9,765 bases of DNA, taken from a bacterium (GTDB taxonomy: Archaea > Thermoproteota > Nitrososphaeria > Nitrososphaerales > CADDZS01). The position numbers and the translations under genes were made by a program. The notes beneath the pieces are model-generated. The model was not told the DNA's origin. It made no database searches and saw only the letters and a program-made list of their open reading frames with translations. Positions 1 through 6,789 of this stretch are shown here, piece by piece (position 1 is the first letter of the stretch; each line of letters begins with the position of its first letter). The stretch is taken from assembly GCA_027310845.1 (NCBI GenBank), contig DAIDAB010000062.1, forward strand, positions 1 through 9,765, written 5' to 3'.

Positions 1-472
1 CACCGATGTAACGAGCACTTTGACATTGCTTGCGCAACCAAACAACCAATTTCACGTACTTGCGTATCTTGCCTCTTTGATGCCGACGTTTCCGTTCGAA
101 TTGTGGTGGACGACAGCATCGTACTACAACAGCCACTGCACTTCGTCGACTCCAAGCCAAAATCAATGCATGGCCCTTCTCGAAGCTAATATGGCTGGAT
201 ATCGATGGGCCCAAACTAAATCTAACTATTTAGGCTACGCGCCTTCAGTCGTAGGAAGTTCCATAAATTCCACCTTGTTATCTGGCTCCTACGATATTCT
301 AAGTAAGGTTGGCATTTGGAATCCAAATCTTCCTTGGAACACCACAATAGCAACTACCGTGGCCAATGTCTCCGCATCATATCATCTTGTGGCAGGTTAT
401 GCAAATCCAAACACGTGGGCTAACTACACCATTTACCAAATGGCACTAGCCGCCATTGGAACATATAGTTAG
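1..472 (+). CDS. ABC transporter substrate-binding protein, C-terminal part (5' end outside window)
   Basis: The reading frame is open from the first bases, so the start lies outside the window; the TTG at 20 is probably internal. About 156 residues remain, ending at TAG 470-472. The fragment has several N-X-S/T sequons (for example NST, NTT, NVS, NYT) and many Tyr, Trp and Asn, as in secreted archaeal proteins. The tail has a helix-like stretch (LLEANMAGYRWAQTK), a middle part (YDILSKVGIWNPNLPW) and a closing helix (YTIYQMALAAIGTYS), resembling the C-terminal lobe of NMT1/SsuA/TauA-type binding proteins. The assignment rests mainly on position: it is first in an operon with an ATPase and a permease of that transporter type. 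It would bind the ligand outside the membrane. Family similarity is weak by eye, and another secreted protein cannot be excluded. Confidence 0.6.
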   Translation, partial: TDVTSTLTLLAQPNNQFHVLAYLASLMPTFPFELWWTTASYYNSHCTSSTPSQNQCMALLEANMAGYRWAQTKSNYLGYAPSVVGSSINSTLLSGSYDILSKVGIWNPNLPWNTTIATTVANVSASYHLVAGYANPNTWANYTIYQMALAAIGTYS

Positions 473-480
473 GTGAATCA

Positions 481-1029
481 ATGATGAACAATACTTCTCT
501 CCTAGGTATAGTACTACTTGTGGTTGGGCTGATTGTTCTCGGTACAGGCGTGGCTTTTTTTGCGCCGACGCAGAACACGGTCAATCTAGTCAGCACTTCA
601 AGAGTGATCGCAACTGGTGACAATCAAGCGGTCGGTGTCACTCTATCTGCTGGCGGGATTGTCACAGGAACCTTCTCGCAGACCAATGGTTCCTCGGTCA
701 ACCTTTACTTTATGACAGCTGCGCAGCAACAAGTTTTCGGGAACTGCGTGCCTTGCGATTCTCCATCGATAGTAAACGCATCCAGCCAAGCAAACTACAA
801 GTTTTCCTGGACAATTAATTCGACAGGGACTTATTACTTCGTGATGGATAATTCGTATGGAGCTTCCAATGTTGCCGTGTCATTAGCAGCTCAAAATAAT
901 TTAGGTTCAACTTCATCCACGCCATATTATGCCGTTCTCTCGATTGGAGTAGTATTGATTGTCCTAGGCGTTGCTGTGGCGGTGTTAGGAACTCGAGCGA
1001 AGAGACCACCTCCGGTGCGTAGCGGTTGA
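481..1029 (+). CDS. Two-membrane-segment protein with beta-rich GOLD/emp24-like outer domain, in ABC operon
   Basis: This 182-residue protein has a hydrophobic segment at about 7-27 and another at about 148-170, followed by a short basic tail (RAKRPPPVRSG) that should lie in the cytoplasm. The roughly 120 residues between them alternate polar and hydrophobic residues as in a beta sandwich. The stretch around 107-137 (KFSWTINSTGTYYFVMDN) resembles emp24/GOLD or PPC-like domains. A CVPC pair sits at 89-92 and could form a disulfide or bind metal outside the cell. An AGGTGA ribosome site at 471-476 precedes the start; ATG 481 (4 nt away) or ATG 484 (7 nt away) may be used, the latter being better spaced. 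The gene starts 8 nt after the binding-protein gene and its stop overlaps the ATPase start, so it belongs to the transporter operon. Its job is unknown: an anchor or docking partner for the binding protein is a guess. Confidence 0.75.
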   Translation: MMNNTSLLGIVLLVVGLIVLGTGVAFFAPTQNTVNLVSTSRVIATGDNQAVGVTLSAGGIVTGTFSQTNGSSVNLYFMTAAQQQVFGNCVPCDSPSIVNASSQANYKFSWTINSTGTYYFVMDNSYGASNVAVSLAAQNNLGSTSSTPYYAVLSIGVVLIVLGVAVAVLGTRAKRPPPVRSG

Positions 1030-1790
1030 TAGAGATTGATGAAGTAACCAAACGGTTCCGCAGAAATAACTCTGGAAAACAGACCGAACTTGTGGTTCTT
1101 GAGGATATTTCATTTAACGTGAAAGATGGCGAATTAGTCTCAATAATAGGGCCGAGCGGATGCGGAAAGACCACTTTTCTTAAGATAATTGCAGGTCTTG
1201 AACCCAAGACCAAAGGATCTATCAGACTGAATGGAAAAGAAATATCATCAGCAGGCAAAGATAGGGGCCTAGTATTCCAAACTTTCAATCTCTTTCCTTG
1301 GATGAATGTCCAAGAAAACGTGGAGTTTGGACTGTACGAATTGAGCCCTAAAGAAAGGTCGGAGAGATCTTCTCGCTTCATCAAACTTGTTGGATTAGAA
1401 AGTTTCGAGAAATATCACCCGCATGAATTATCTGGTGGGATGCAGCAACGTGTTGGAATAGCCAGAGCACTTGCGATTGAGCCAGAAGTATTACTTCTTG
1501 ATGAACCACTGGCAAATGTAGATGCACAGACCGCAGAGAAGCTAATCGATGAGTTTCTGAAAATATTTGAAATCACGAAGAAGACGGTAATCTATGTGAC
1601 ACACAACATGGACGAGGCCATTTATGCATCAGACAGAATTGTTGTATTGTCAGCGCGCCCTGGCAAGGTGAAAGAGATCTACGAGGTCAATCTTCCAAAG
1701 CCTCGTTGGAACTACGAAATTCGGTCATTGCCCGAGTTTGGCGCATTAAGATACAAACTCAGGGATTCCTTGGGGTTGGCAATGAAATGA
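1026..1790 (+). CDS. ABC transporter ATP-binding protein, nitrate/sulfonate/taurine type
   Basis: This cytoplasmic ATPase of 254 residues should power import through the permease encoded next. All hallmarks are visible: Walker A GPSGCGKTT at 42-50, Q-loop Gln at 85, PWMNVQENVEFGL after the Q-loop, signature LSGGMQQR at 135-142, Walker B VLLLDEP at 155-161, a D-loop NVDA (more often ALDA) and the switch His at 193 (VTHNMDEA). Length and the PWMNVQENV stretch fit the SsuB/TauB/NrtD group. The start is TTG 1026, which lies inside the stop of the previous gene (TTGA overlap); an in-frame stop at 1020-1022 excludes any earlier start. GGTG at 1014-1017 is 8 nt upstream and a plausible ribosome site. 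Substrate cannot be read from the ATPase. One ATPase gene implies a homodimer. Confidence 0.96.
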   Translation: MIEIDEVTKRFRRNNSGKQTELVVLEDISFNVKDGELVSIIGPSGCGKTTFLKIIAGLEPKTKGSIRLNGKEISSAGKDRGLVFQTFNLFPWMNVQENVEFGLYELSPKERSERSSRFIKLVGLESFEKYHPHELSGGMQQRVGIARALAIEPEVLLLDEPLANVDAQTAEKLIDEFLKIFEITKKTVIYVTHNMDEAIYASDRIVVLSARPGKVKEIYEVNLPKPRWNYEIRSLPEFGALRYKLRDSLGLAMK

Positions 1791-2596
1791 CTGAAACAGA
1801 AGATCTTGAAGATCAGCAAGGAAACATCCTGAAGAATAAATGGGTCATACGAGCGATTACTTTTGCGATTATTGTGGCCGCTTGGCAAATTGCAGGCTCC
1901 AATCTAAATCCAATTTATCTTTCAACTCCTACTGCGATAGTAAATGCGTATTTTACTCTGCTTACTCAGACCGGCAGATATTCCTTAATACCTGCTACTG
2001 TGGAAACGCTAGAAGCTACTTTTCTGGGCTTTGGGCTTTCGATAGTAATAGGCCTCCCGCTTGGACTGATGATGGGAATGTTTAGATCAATCGACATCGC
2101 TATTGATCCATACATGAATGCTCTCTACGTGTCGCCGCGCGTAGCACTAATTCCCTTGATAATCATATGGTTTGGTATTGGTTTCAATGCAATAGTGGTA
2201 ACCGTGTTGCTACTTGCGGTATTTCCGGTTGCAATCAATACTTACGCGGGCGTCAGAAATATAGGGAGGTCCCTATTGGAAACCTCGGAAGTTTTCGGCG
2301 TCAAAGGCATGCGTCGATTTCGCAAAGTGCTATTTCCCTCAACTATTCCCTTCTTCATGACTGGTCTGAGGCTCGGGATAGGACAAGCATTCATTGGCGT
2401 GATCGTAGCGCAGATGTTGCTGGCGCTTTCTGGACTGGGCTACCTCATCACTGCTTTCGGAGACTATTTTGACACGCCGCAATTGATGGCCCTAATTATC
2501 GAGTTGATGGTACTCGGCGTAGCCATGACCACAATGGTCCAAATCATTGAGAATAAGATCTCATACTGGAAACAGAGTGAACGAGCGTTCAAATAG
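1787..2596 (+). CDS. ABC transporter permease, nitrate/sulfonate/taurine type
   Basis: This inner-membrane channel subunit has 269 residues from ATG 1787, whose ATGA overlaps the stop of the ATPase gene. The frame extends upstream to TTG 1706, but that would place 27 extra residues over the ATPase end, so ATG 1787 is preferred. A charged N-terminus (TETEDLEDQQ) precedes hydrophobic segments near 20-37, 75-97, 119-131, 134-152, 188-212 and 233-255. The cytoplasmic EAA-type loop that docks the ATPase is seen at about 167-190 (SEVFGVKGMRRFRKVLFPST), followed by IPFFMTGLRLGIG as in SsuC/TauC proteins. Only one permease gene is present, so a homodimeric channel is expected. The ligand is unknown; family members carry sulfonates, nitrate, bicarbonate or pyrimidine precursors. 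Confidence 0.95.
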   Translation: MTETEDLEDQQGNILKNKWVIRAITFAIIVAAWQIAGSNLNPIYLSTPTAIVNAYFTLLTQTGRYSLIPATVETLEATFLGFGLSIVIGLPLGLMMGMFRSIDIAIDPYMNALYVSPRVALIPLIIIWFGIGFNAIVVTVLLLAVFPVAINTYAGVRNIGRSLLETSEVFGVKGMRRFRKVLFPSTIPFFMTGLRLGIGQAFIGVIVAQMLLALSGLGYLITAFGDYFDTPQLMALIIELMVLGVAMTTMVQIIENKISYWKQSERAFK

Positions 2597-2627
2597 ATCT
2601 GTATTTTGCGTAGGTCAGCGATAGTCT

Positions 2628-3614
2628 TTGAAATTCGGCGTGCGACTTCCAGTATCCGGGCCTCTTGCAAATGCCAATTCAATTATTCAAACGGCGCTGG
2701 CTGCAGAGAGGCTTGGATTCGACTTTGTTACAGTTCACGACCACATAGCTAGGGGGTATGAAGAGCGCTACCACTTCGCTGTCGGAACGGTTGAGTCCGT
2801 TGATGGCTCTAAAGAAGTAACCAATTTCTACGAATCAATCAGCACGCTAAGCTTTCTCGCTGGGATGACGAAGAAAATATTCTTTGTTCCTGCCGCTCTA
2901 GTCTTGCCTGTTCGCAATGCTCCGACAATTTTGAAGCAGTTTCAAACTGTTCAAGACCTATCCGGTGGCAGGTTTGTTTTTTGCGTCGCAGTAGGAAATG
3001 CCGAGAAGGATTTTGAAGTCACTCAGACAAATTGGGACACACGTGGGGAGAACATGGATGAAGATCTAGAACTGGTGAAGAAAGTGTTCGCCTCCAACCG
3101 GGAACCAATCTCTTTCGATGGCAAGTACACAAAGTTTCATGATGCAGAGTTTTCCCCGCCCGTCTCCTTGCCAATATGGATTGCCGGGAAGGGTCCGGCT
3201 GCTTTGCGACGAACTGCACAATATGGTACAGGTTGGATGCCTTCGGGAGTCACACCAGAAGTAATGGGCGAAACGCGCAAGAAGCTTGCCAACAAACTTG
3301 AAAAGTACAAACGATCTATTTCCGAACTCGAAATTTGCATTGAAATATTTGTTGGAATAGCGAAGAGCTCTGAAGAAGCCCAGCAATTATACGGTCCTAC
3401 ATTCAAGAAATTCGCCAACTTGCCAGATATCGTTCGTATTGGAGCCTACAACAAGGTCCCAATCGGAGATCCTGAAGAGATTTCGGAATGGGTAACAAGA
3501 TATGAAAATGCTGGTGCTACCAGCTTCGAAGCAAAGTTCTATGCCAAGGATCTGGCGAATCTCTTGGAATCTATGGAACTGTTCGCCGATAAAGTAATGC
3601 CCCGCCACAAATAA
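2628..3614 (+). CDS. LLM-class flavin- or F420-dependent oxidoreductase
   Basis: This 328-residue TIM-barrel enzyme belongs to the luciferase-like (bacterial luciferase/alkanesulfonate monooxygenase/F420 reductase) superfamily. Seen: first strand MKFGVRLP, VTVHDHI at about 34-40, the strand-helix unit FVPAALVLPVRNAPTILKQF at 86-105, DLSGGRFVFCVAVG at 110-123, RGENMDEDLELVKKVF at 139-154 and LPIWIAGKGPAALRRTAQYG at 181-200. It would oxidise or reduce a small organic substrate with FMN or F420; sequence alone does not choose between these. Start TTG 2628 is the first possible one, since TAG at 2622-2624 closes the frame. AGGTCA at 2612-2617 may serve as a weak ribosome site. It follows the permease by 31 nt and probably shares its transcript, recalling SsuD or RutA-type enzymes beside importers. 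Its stop faces the OsmC gene 9 nt away. Confidence 0.93.
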   Translation: MKFGVRLPVSGPLANANSIIQTALAAERLGFDFVTVHDHIARGYEERYHFAVGTVESVDGSKEVTNFYESISTLSFLAGMTKKIFFVPAALVLPVRNAPTILKQFQTVQDLSGGRFVFCVAVGNAEKDFEVTQTNWDTRGENMDEDLELVKKVFASNREPISFDGKYTKFHDAEFSPPVSLPIWIAGKGPAALRRTAQYGTGWMPSGVTPEVMGETRKKLANKLEKYKRSISELEICIEIFVGIAKSSEEAQQLYGPTFKKFANLPDIVRIGAYNKVPIGDPEEISEWVTRYENAGATSFEAKFYAKDLANLLESMELFADKVMPRHK

Positions 3615-3623
3615 GTCGATAGA

Positions 3624-4151
3624 CTATCTGATTTGTTGTCCGTTATGGTACAGATTAGTCTGCATCTTTACTCCTGCTTGAGCTAGGGTATTGTGAGCAT
3701 AGCAGAATCTTTCGGCTTCTTCTGAAAGGGCAGTAATCTCAGAGTTGCTGGACTTGCTCTGTATGTGAATGTCGTATATCATTTCGGTGAATGCTCCGCG
3801 AATTCTTCTGTCGAAATGCGCCCTTGCACTAACTCTAAAATCATCAAGTCTTACTCCGTCTGTGATTGACAATCGTACATATTGCATCATTAAGCAGGAC
3901 GCACTTCCTGCCAGGAACAGTGCTAATGGATTGAGTCCTCCATCTGTTCCTCCTCTGTCAGATGGCTCGTCGACAATAAATGAATGCGATCCCTTTTTGC
4001 CCAAAAAGCGTAGCTTGTCGTCATATTCCAGATCTACTCGTTCTGCCCCGAAAAGAAACTCAGTGTCCTTTCCTTCTCGCCTTTTCTTGACGCCTTTCGA
4101 AACAATTTCCACGAGAGTTGGGTCTAATTTTTCTTCATTTCGTGGTTGCAA
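3624..4151 (-). CDS. OsmC family protein (probable peroxide-handling thiol protein)
   Basis: OsmC/Ohr proteins use two cysteines to reduce organic hydroperoxides. Both are present: one in GSASCLMMQ and one in AERFCYAHNTLA (residues 86 and 150 of the 175-residue form). The signature region DEPSDRGGTDGGLNPLALFLAG lies just before the first. The frame extends to TTG 4175, giving 183 residues, but that codon touches the TATA-like box at 4177-4184. TTG 4151 lies 33 nt from the upstream edge of that box, matching the 34-nt spacing of the nitrilase gene, so a leaderless start at 4151 is preferred. A 17-bp palindrome sits directly upstream of the TATA box. The roughly 45 residues before the core are charged and unlike the usual short OsmC N-terminus. 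Function as a peroxidase is inferred from the family; some OsmC-like proteins have other roles. Confidence 0.9.
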   Translation of the reverse strand: MQPRNEEKLDPTLVEIVSKGVKKRREGKDTEFLFGAERVDLEYDDKLRFLGKKGSHSFIVDEPSDRGGTDGGLNPLALFLAGSASCLMMQYVRLSITDGVRLDDFRVSARAHFDRRIRGAFTEMIYDIHIQSKSSNSEITALSEEAERFCYAHNTLAQAGVKMQTNLYHNGQQIR

Positions 4152-4176
4152 ATTACGCGTTGACCTACGGAACAAA

Positions 4177-4184
4177 TATTTAAG
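4177..4184 (-). promoter_or_regulatory. TATA box of the OsmC gene
   Basis: Read on the minus strand the sequence is CTTAAATA, identical to the box upstream of the nitrilase gene. It lies 33 nt (upstream edge to first base) from TTG 4151, which would make a leaderless transcript. Seen directly; the promoter role is inferred from archaeal TATA consensus and spacing. Confidence 0.65.
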
Positions 4185-4189
4185 AGATC

Positions 4190-4206
4190 ATCTGGAAATT
4201 CCAGAT
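4190..4206. promoter_or_regulatory. 17-bp perfect palindrome, candidate operator of the OsmC gene
   Basis: ATCTGGAA and TTCCAGAT form exact 8-bp arms around one central base. The dyad sits 5 bp upstream of the OsmC TATA box, overlapping the place where TFB would contact the BRE. A dimeric regulator bound here could block or assist TBP/TFB. The outer ATCT-N9-AGAT pattern recurs upstream of the nitrilase promoter. Confidence 0.6.
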
Positions 4207-4277
4207 TGTTAATACGTTATCCACGCACATGCAAAACGTAACATAGTGAAGTAGTTCTCATATTCTTTTCCCACTTT

Positions 4278-4320
4278 ATCAGCTAACGCTGATCAATTCC
4301 CGATGCTCTAATACAAAAAT
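4278..4320 (-). terminator. Possible terminator region downstream of the molybdenum hydroxylase gene
   Basis: On the minus strand, about 30 nt after the stop at 4351, there is GATTTTTG (4314-4321) with five T in a row. Further on lies a small hairpin, ATCAGC-TAAC-GCTGAT (4278-4293, 6-bp stem, 4-nt loop), that is not followed by T. Archaeal termination mainly needs a U-rich tract, so the T5 run is the better candidate. Weak evidence. Confidence 0.25.
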
Positions 4321-4350
4321 CATTTCGGAACACAGACAACACGCGATTTA

Positions 4351-6774
4351 TCAAGATGTGGACGACTGTTTGCCAGCATTTCTGATAGATTTGTGAATCA
4401 GTTCCGGCGTCACGTGCGAACTCGAAATCTTCACGCCAAAGTCGCGCAATGCATCTTCAATAGCATTAATGATTGCCGGTTGAGGACCAAGAGCTCCGCT
4501 TTCTCCAACACCCTTGGCGCCGAGAGGCAATAACGGATTTGGAGTCTCCATCAGATGAACTTCCAAGTTCGGGACATCAAGAGCGGTAGGTGCAAGATAG
4601 TCTGTGAATGACGAAGTTAGTAGTTGGCCCTCTGCATCATAAACGAAACATTCAAACATTGACGCAGCCATTCCGTTAAAGACGCCTCCATGGACTTGTC
4701 CCTCAACTATCATTTTGTTGAGAGATTTTCCAGAGTCATCCACCGTTGCGTAATGAAGAATTTTGACACCACCTGTTTCAATATCAACTTCGACTATTGC
4801 AGCGTGAGCTTGGTACGCATAAGTCGAAGCCAAGTTAGTCAATGATTCAGTATTGTTCCTTCCGAACGGATAAGTGTAGGTGACTATGCTGTCCAACGAT
4901 CGTTCCTGAATTGGGATTTGGTCAGGCCTGCCAGAATACACTATTGATGCAAGCTCACTGAGTGATATGCTATTTTTCTGATTCTTGACGTCCGTGATCC
5001 TTCCATTACTAAGCTCCAAACTGGTTTCCGAAGTCTTTAGAATGCTCGAAGCGACTCTGAATAACTTGGATTTGATCTGCTTGGATGCGAGTGCAACTGC
5101 GCTGGCTCCTATCGGAGCGAAACGGCTTGAGTACGTACCTGATGTTGGCGTTCCTATGTTTCTCGCAGAATCGAAACCAGTGAAGACTGTTATGTTTTCC
5201 GTGTTTATACCTAGAATATCAGAAACGATTGCGCTAGCCACGGTTTCATGACCTTGACCTTGTGGCACCGAAGCAAGGGCCACAGTGACATTGCCCATCC
5301 AGTCCATATGAAGAGAAGCTGTTTCACTCGTTCCCCATTTCTTCGATTCCGAATGGAAGAAATTATCTTGCGCCATGCTCGAAGCTGCCGGATCTATGGT
5401 GAGCGCAAAACCGATTCCAACGTAACGACCCTCTTGCTTGAGCTTTCCCTGCAAGCTGTGAAATTCATCGTATTTCATTACGTTTGAGGCCTTCCTTAGA
5501 GCCTCAGGATAATTTCCACTATCATACAAACAACCATTGACTGATAAGTATGGAAACTCTGTTGGTTGAATGAAATTTCTCAGTCGAATTTGTAGAGGGT
5601 CCAACTTCAACTCATTGGATACTCTTTCGATTATTCGCTCCAGCAAAAATGCATGGTGATTCTTGCCGTTCCCTCTGCTCGGACCAGCAGGACACTTGTT
5701 AGTGATCACAAGATTCATGTCGTATTCGAAAGTTCGGAAGCGATACGGGCCAGAAAATGCCCGAAGGCAGGAGACGAGAGCAGTTTGGCCAGGTCGTCTG
5801 AGAAAAGCGCCGACATCTTCGAATGCTCTGACCTTCAATCCCATTATTTTGCCCTTCGAGTCGACCGCGACTTCGGTCTCGTATTGTCTTTTTGTTCCAT
5901 GCGATGATGCTTGCATGTGTTCTGTGCGAGTCTCAACCCACTTTACCGGAACACCAGCGCGCATTGACAACACACTGAGGAGTACATCGTACACGGGGAG
6001 CATTGACTTTATTCCGAAACCGCCACCAATGTCTCGCTCAACAAATCTTATCTTGTTTGATGGTATCGTTAACGCAGAAGAGACGCTCGTTGCTGCATAC
6101 AGTGGGAACTGACAGTTGTCGTAGATTACCAACATTCCAGTCGATCTGTTGTAATCCGCAACGATTGCAAAAGTTTCTAGAGGCATTGCAGAATAACTCT
6201 CGAAAGTGAATGCGTCCCTAAACACGTGCGTTGCATTTGCAAACACCTGCTCAACATCTCCGTAGCTTAGGACTTTGTGGAAGACTCTGCTCTCCTGCAA
6301 ACTGAGGTGAGCCGACTTCTTTTCTTTCACGGCAGAACGGGCATCAACTATCACATCAAGAGGTTCATATTCAACCTCGATTAATGCTAGCGCATCCTCA
6401 CTGACATAGCGATCTCTAGCGACTACAGCTGCCAAAGGTTGACCTACATACACTACCTCCCCAACAGCAAGGCAGTAATCTTGAATCGGCAGGTTGATAG
6501 CTTGTGGAAACGGTTTTGTCGTTTCTTTTACATCCTCACCTGTGACTACGTCAATAACTCCTGGCAATTCCAAAGCTTTCGAAATATCTATTCTTCGAAT
6601 TGTTGCGTGGGCGTAGGGACTCCGCAAAATAGATGCGTGAGCTAGCCGTTTGAAATCCGCGTCGTCTACGTAGCTGCCAGAGCCTGTGATCAGCCTAGCG
6701 TCTTCCTTCCGCTTTAGACTTTCACCTATTGAGACCTGTCGAGCTTGATCTAGTACTTGCATTGCTTGGCTCAT
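4351..6774 (-). CDS. Xanthine dehydrogenase-family large subunit (molybdopterin-binding hydroxylase)
   Basis: This 807-residue protein is the catalytic subunit that binds molybdenum cofactor and hydroxylates an aldehyde or heterocycle with water. Visible in order: N-terminal RKEDARLITGSGSYVDD at 22-38, HASILRSPYAHATI near 46-59, the cofactor loop DIGGGFGIKS at 248-257, the substrate-pocket loop CPAGPSRGNGK at 361-371, PQGQGHET at 504-511 and KGVGESGALGPQPA at 754-767, where Glu758 corresponds to the catalytic base. The CoxL form I loop (AYRCSFR) is absent, so this is not a CO dehydrogenase of that type, and the usual AYRGxGR is also changed. The gene starts 15 nt after the nitrilase-like gene and is probably co-transcribed with it. 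The [2Fe-2S] and FAD subunits normally encoded beside it are missing from this window. Substrate unknown; purines, pyrimidines, nicotinate-like rings and aldehydes are options. Confidence 0.95.
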   Translation of the reverse strand: MSQAMQVLDQARQVSIGESLKRKEDARLITGSGSYVDDADFKRLAHASILRSPYAHATIRRIDISKALELPGVIDVVTGEDVKETTKPFPQAINLPIQDYCLAVGEVVYVGQPLAAVVARDRYVSEDALALIEVEYEPLDVIVDARSAVKEKKSAHLSLQESRVFHKVLSYGDVEQVFANATHVFRDAFTFESYSAMPLETFAIVADYNRSTGMLVIYDNCQFPLYAATSVSSALTIPSNKIRFVERDIGGGFGIKSMLPVYDVLLSVLSMRAGVPVKWVETRTEHMQASSHGTKRQYETEVAVDSKGKIMGLKVRAFEDVGAFLRRPGQTALVSCLRAFSGPYRFRTFEYDMNLVITNKCPAGPSRGNGKNHHAFLLERIIERVSNELKLDPLQIRLRNFIQPTEFPYLSVNGCLYDSGNYPEALRKASNVMKYDEFHSLQGKLKQEGRYVGIGFALTIDPAASSMAQDNFFHSESKKWGTSETASLHMDWMGNVTVALASVPQGQGHETVASAIVSDILGINTENITVFTGFDSARNIGTPTSGTYSSRFAPIGASAVALASKQIKSKLFRVASSILKTSETSLELSNGRITDVKNQKNSISLSELASIVYSGRPDQIPIQERSLDSIVTYTYPFGRNNTESLTNLASTYAYQAHAAIVEVDIETGGVKILHYATVDDSGKSLNKMIVEGQVHGGVFNGMAASMFECFVYDAEGQLLTSSFTDYLAPTALDVPNLEVHLMETPNPLLPLGAKGVGESGALGPQPAIINAIEDALRDFGVKISSSHVTPELIHKSIRNAGKQSSTS

Positions 6775-6789
6775 TCGCTTTGATTTATT

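Noticed and set aside
815..1384. Long minus-strand frame opposite the ATPase gene
   Set aside because: It lies antisense to a gene with all ABC motifs, and its translation has no recognisable pattern. It is a shadow frame.
2588..2597. TTCAAATAGA as a separate promoter for the LLM gene
   Set aside because: The distance to TTG 2628 is larger than at the other promoters and the box is poor. The short gap favours co-transcription with the importer.
2628..3614. Specific call as alkanesulfonate monooxygenase SsuD or pyrimidine oxygenase RutA
   Set aside because: Only superfamily-level motifs are visible, and archaeal members often use F420. The importer beside it makes this tempting but does not fix the substrate.
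3614..3625. Small hairpin AGTC-GATA-GACT between the convergent LLM and OsmC genes as a shared terminator
   Set aside because: A 4-bp stem is too short and no run of T follows on either strand.
3941..3964. CATCTG-N12-CAGATG repeat resembling the operators
   Set aside because: It lies within the OsmC coding sequence, has a different spacer length and is not near a TATA box, so chance is likelier.
3769..4212. Plus-strand frame opposite the OsmC gene
   Set aside because: It is antisense to a gene with both OsmC cysteine motifs, and it would cover that gene's promoter and palindrome.
5663..6112. Plus-strand frames inside the molybdenum hydroxylase gene
   Set aside because: They are antisense to conserved cofactor and substrate loops, with no promoter or family pattern of their own.
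4351..6774. Aerobic CO dehydrogenase large subunit (CoxL)
   Set aside because: The form I loop AYRCSFR, with the cysteine that holds copper, is absent; the loop is CPAGPSRGNGK. The CoxM and CoxS genes are also missing here.
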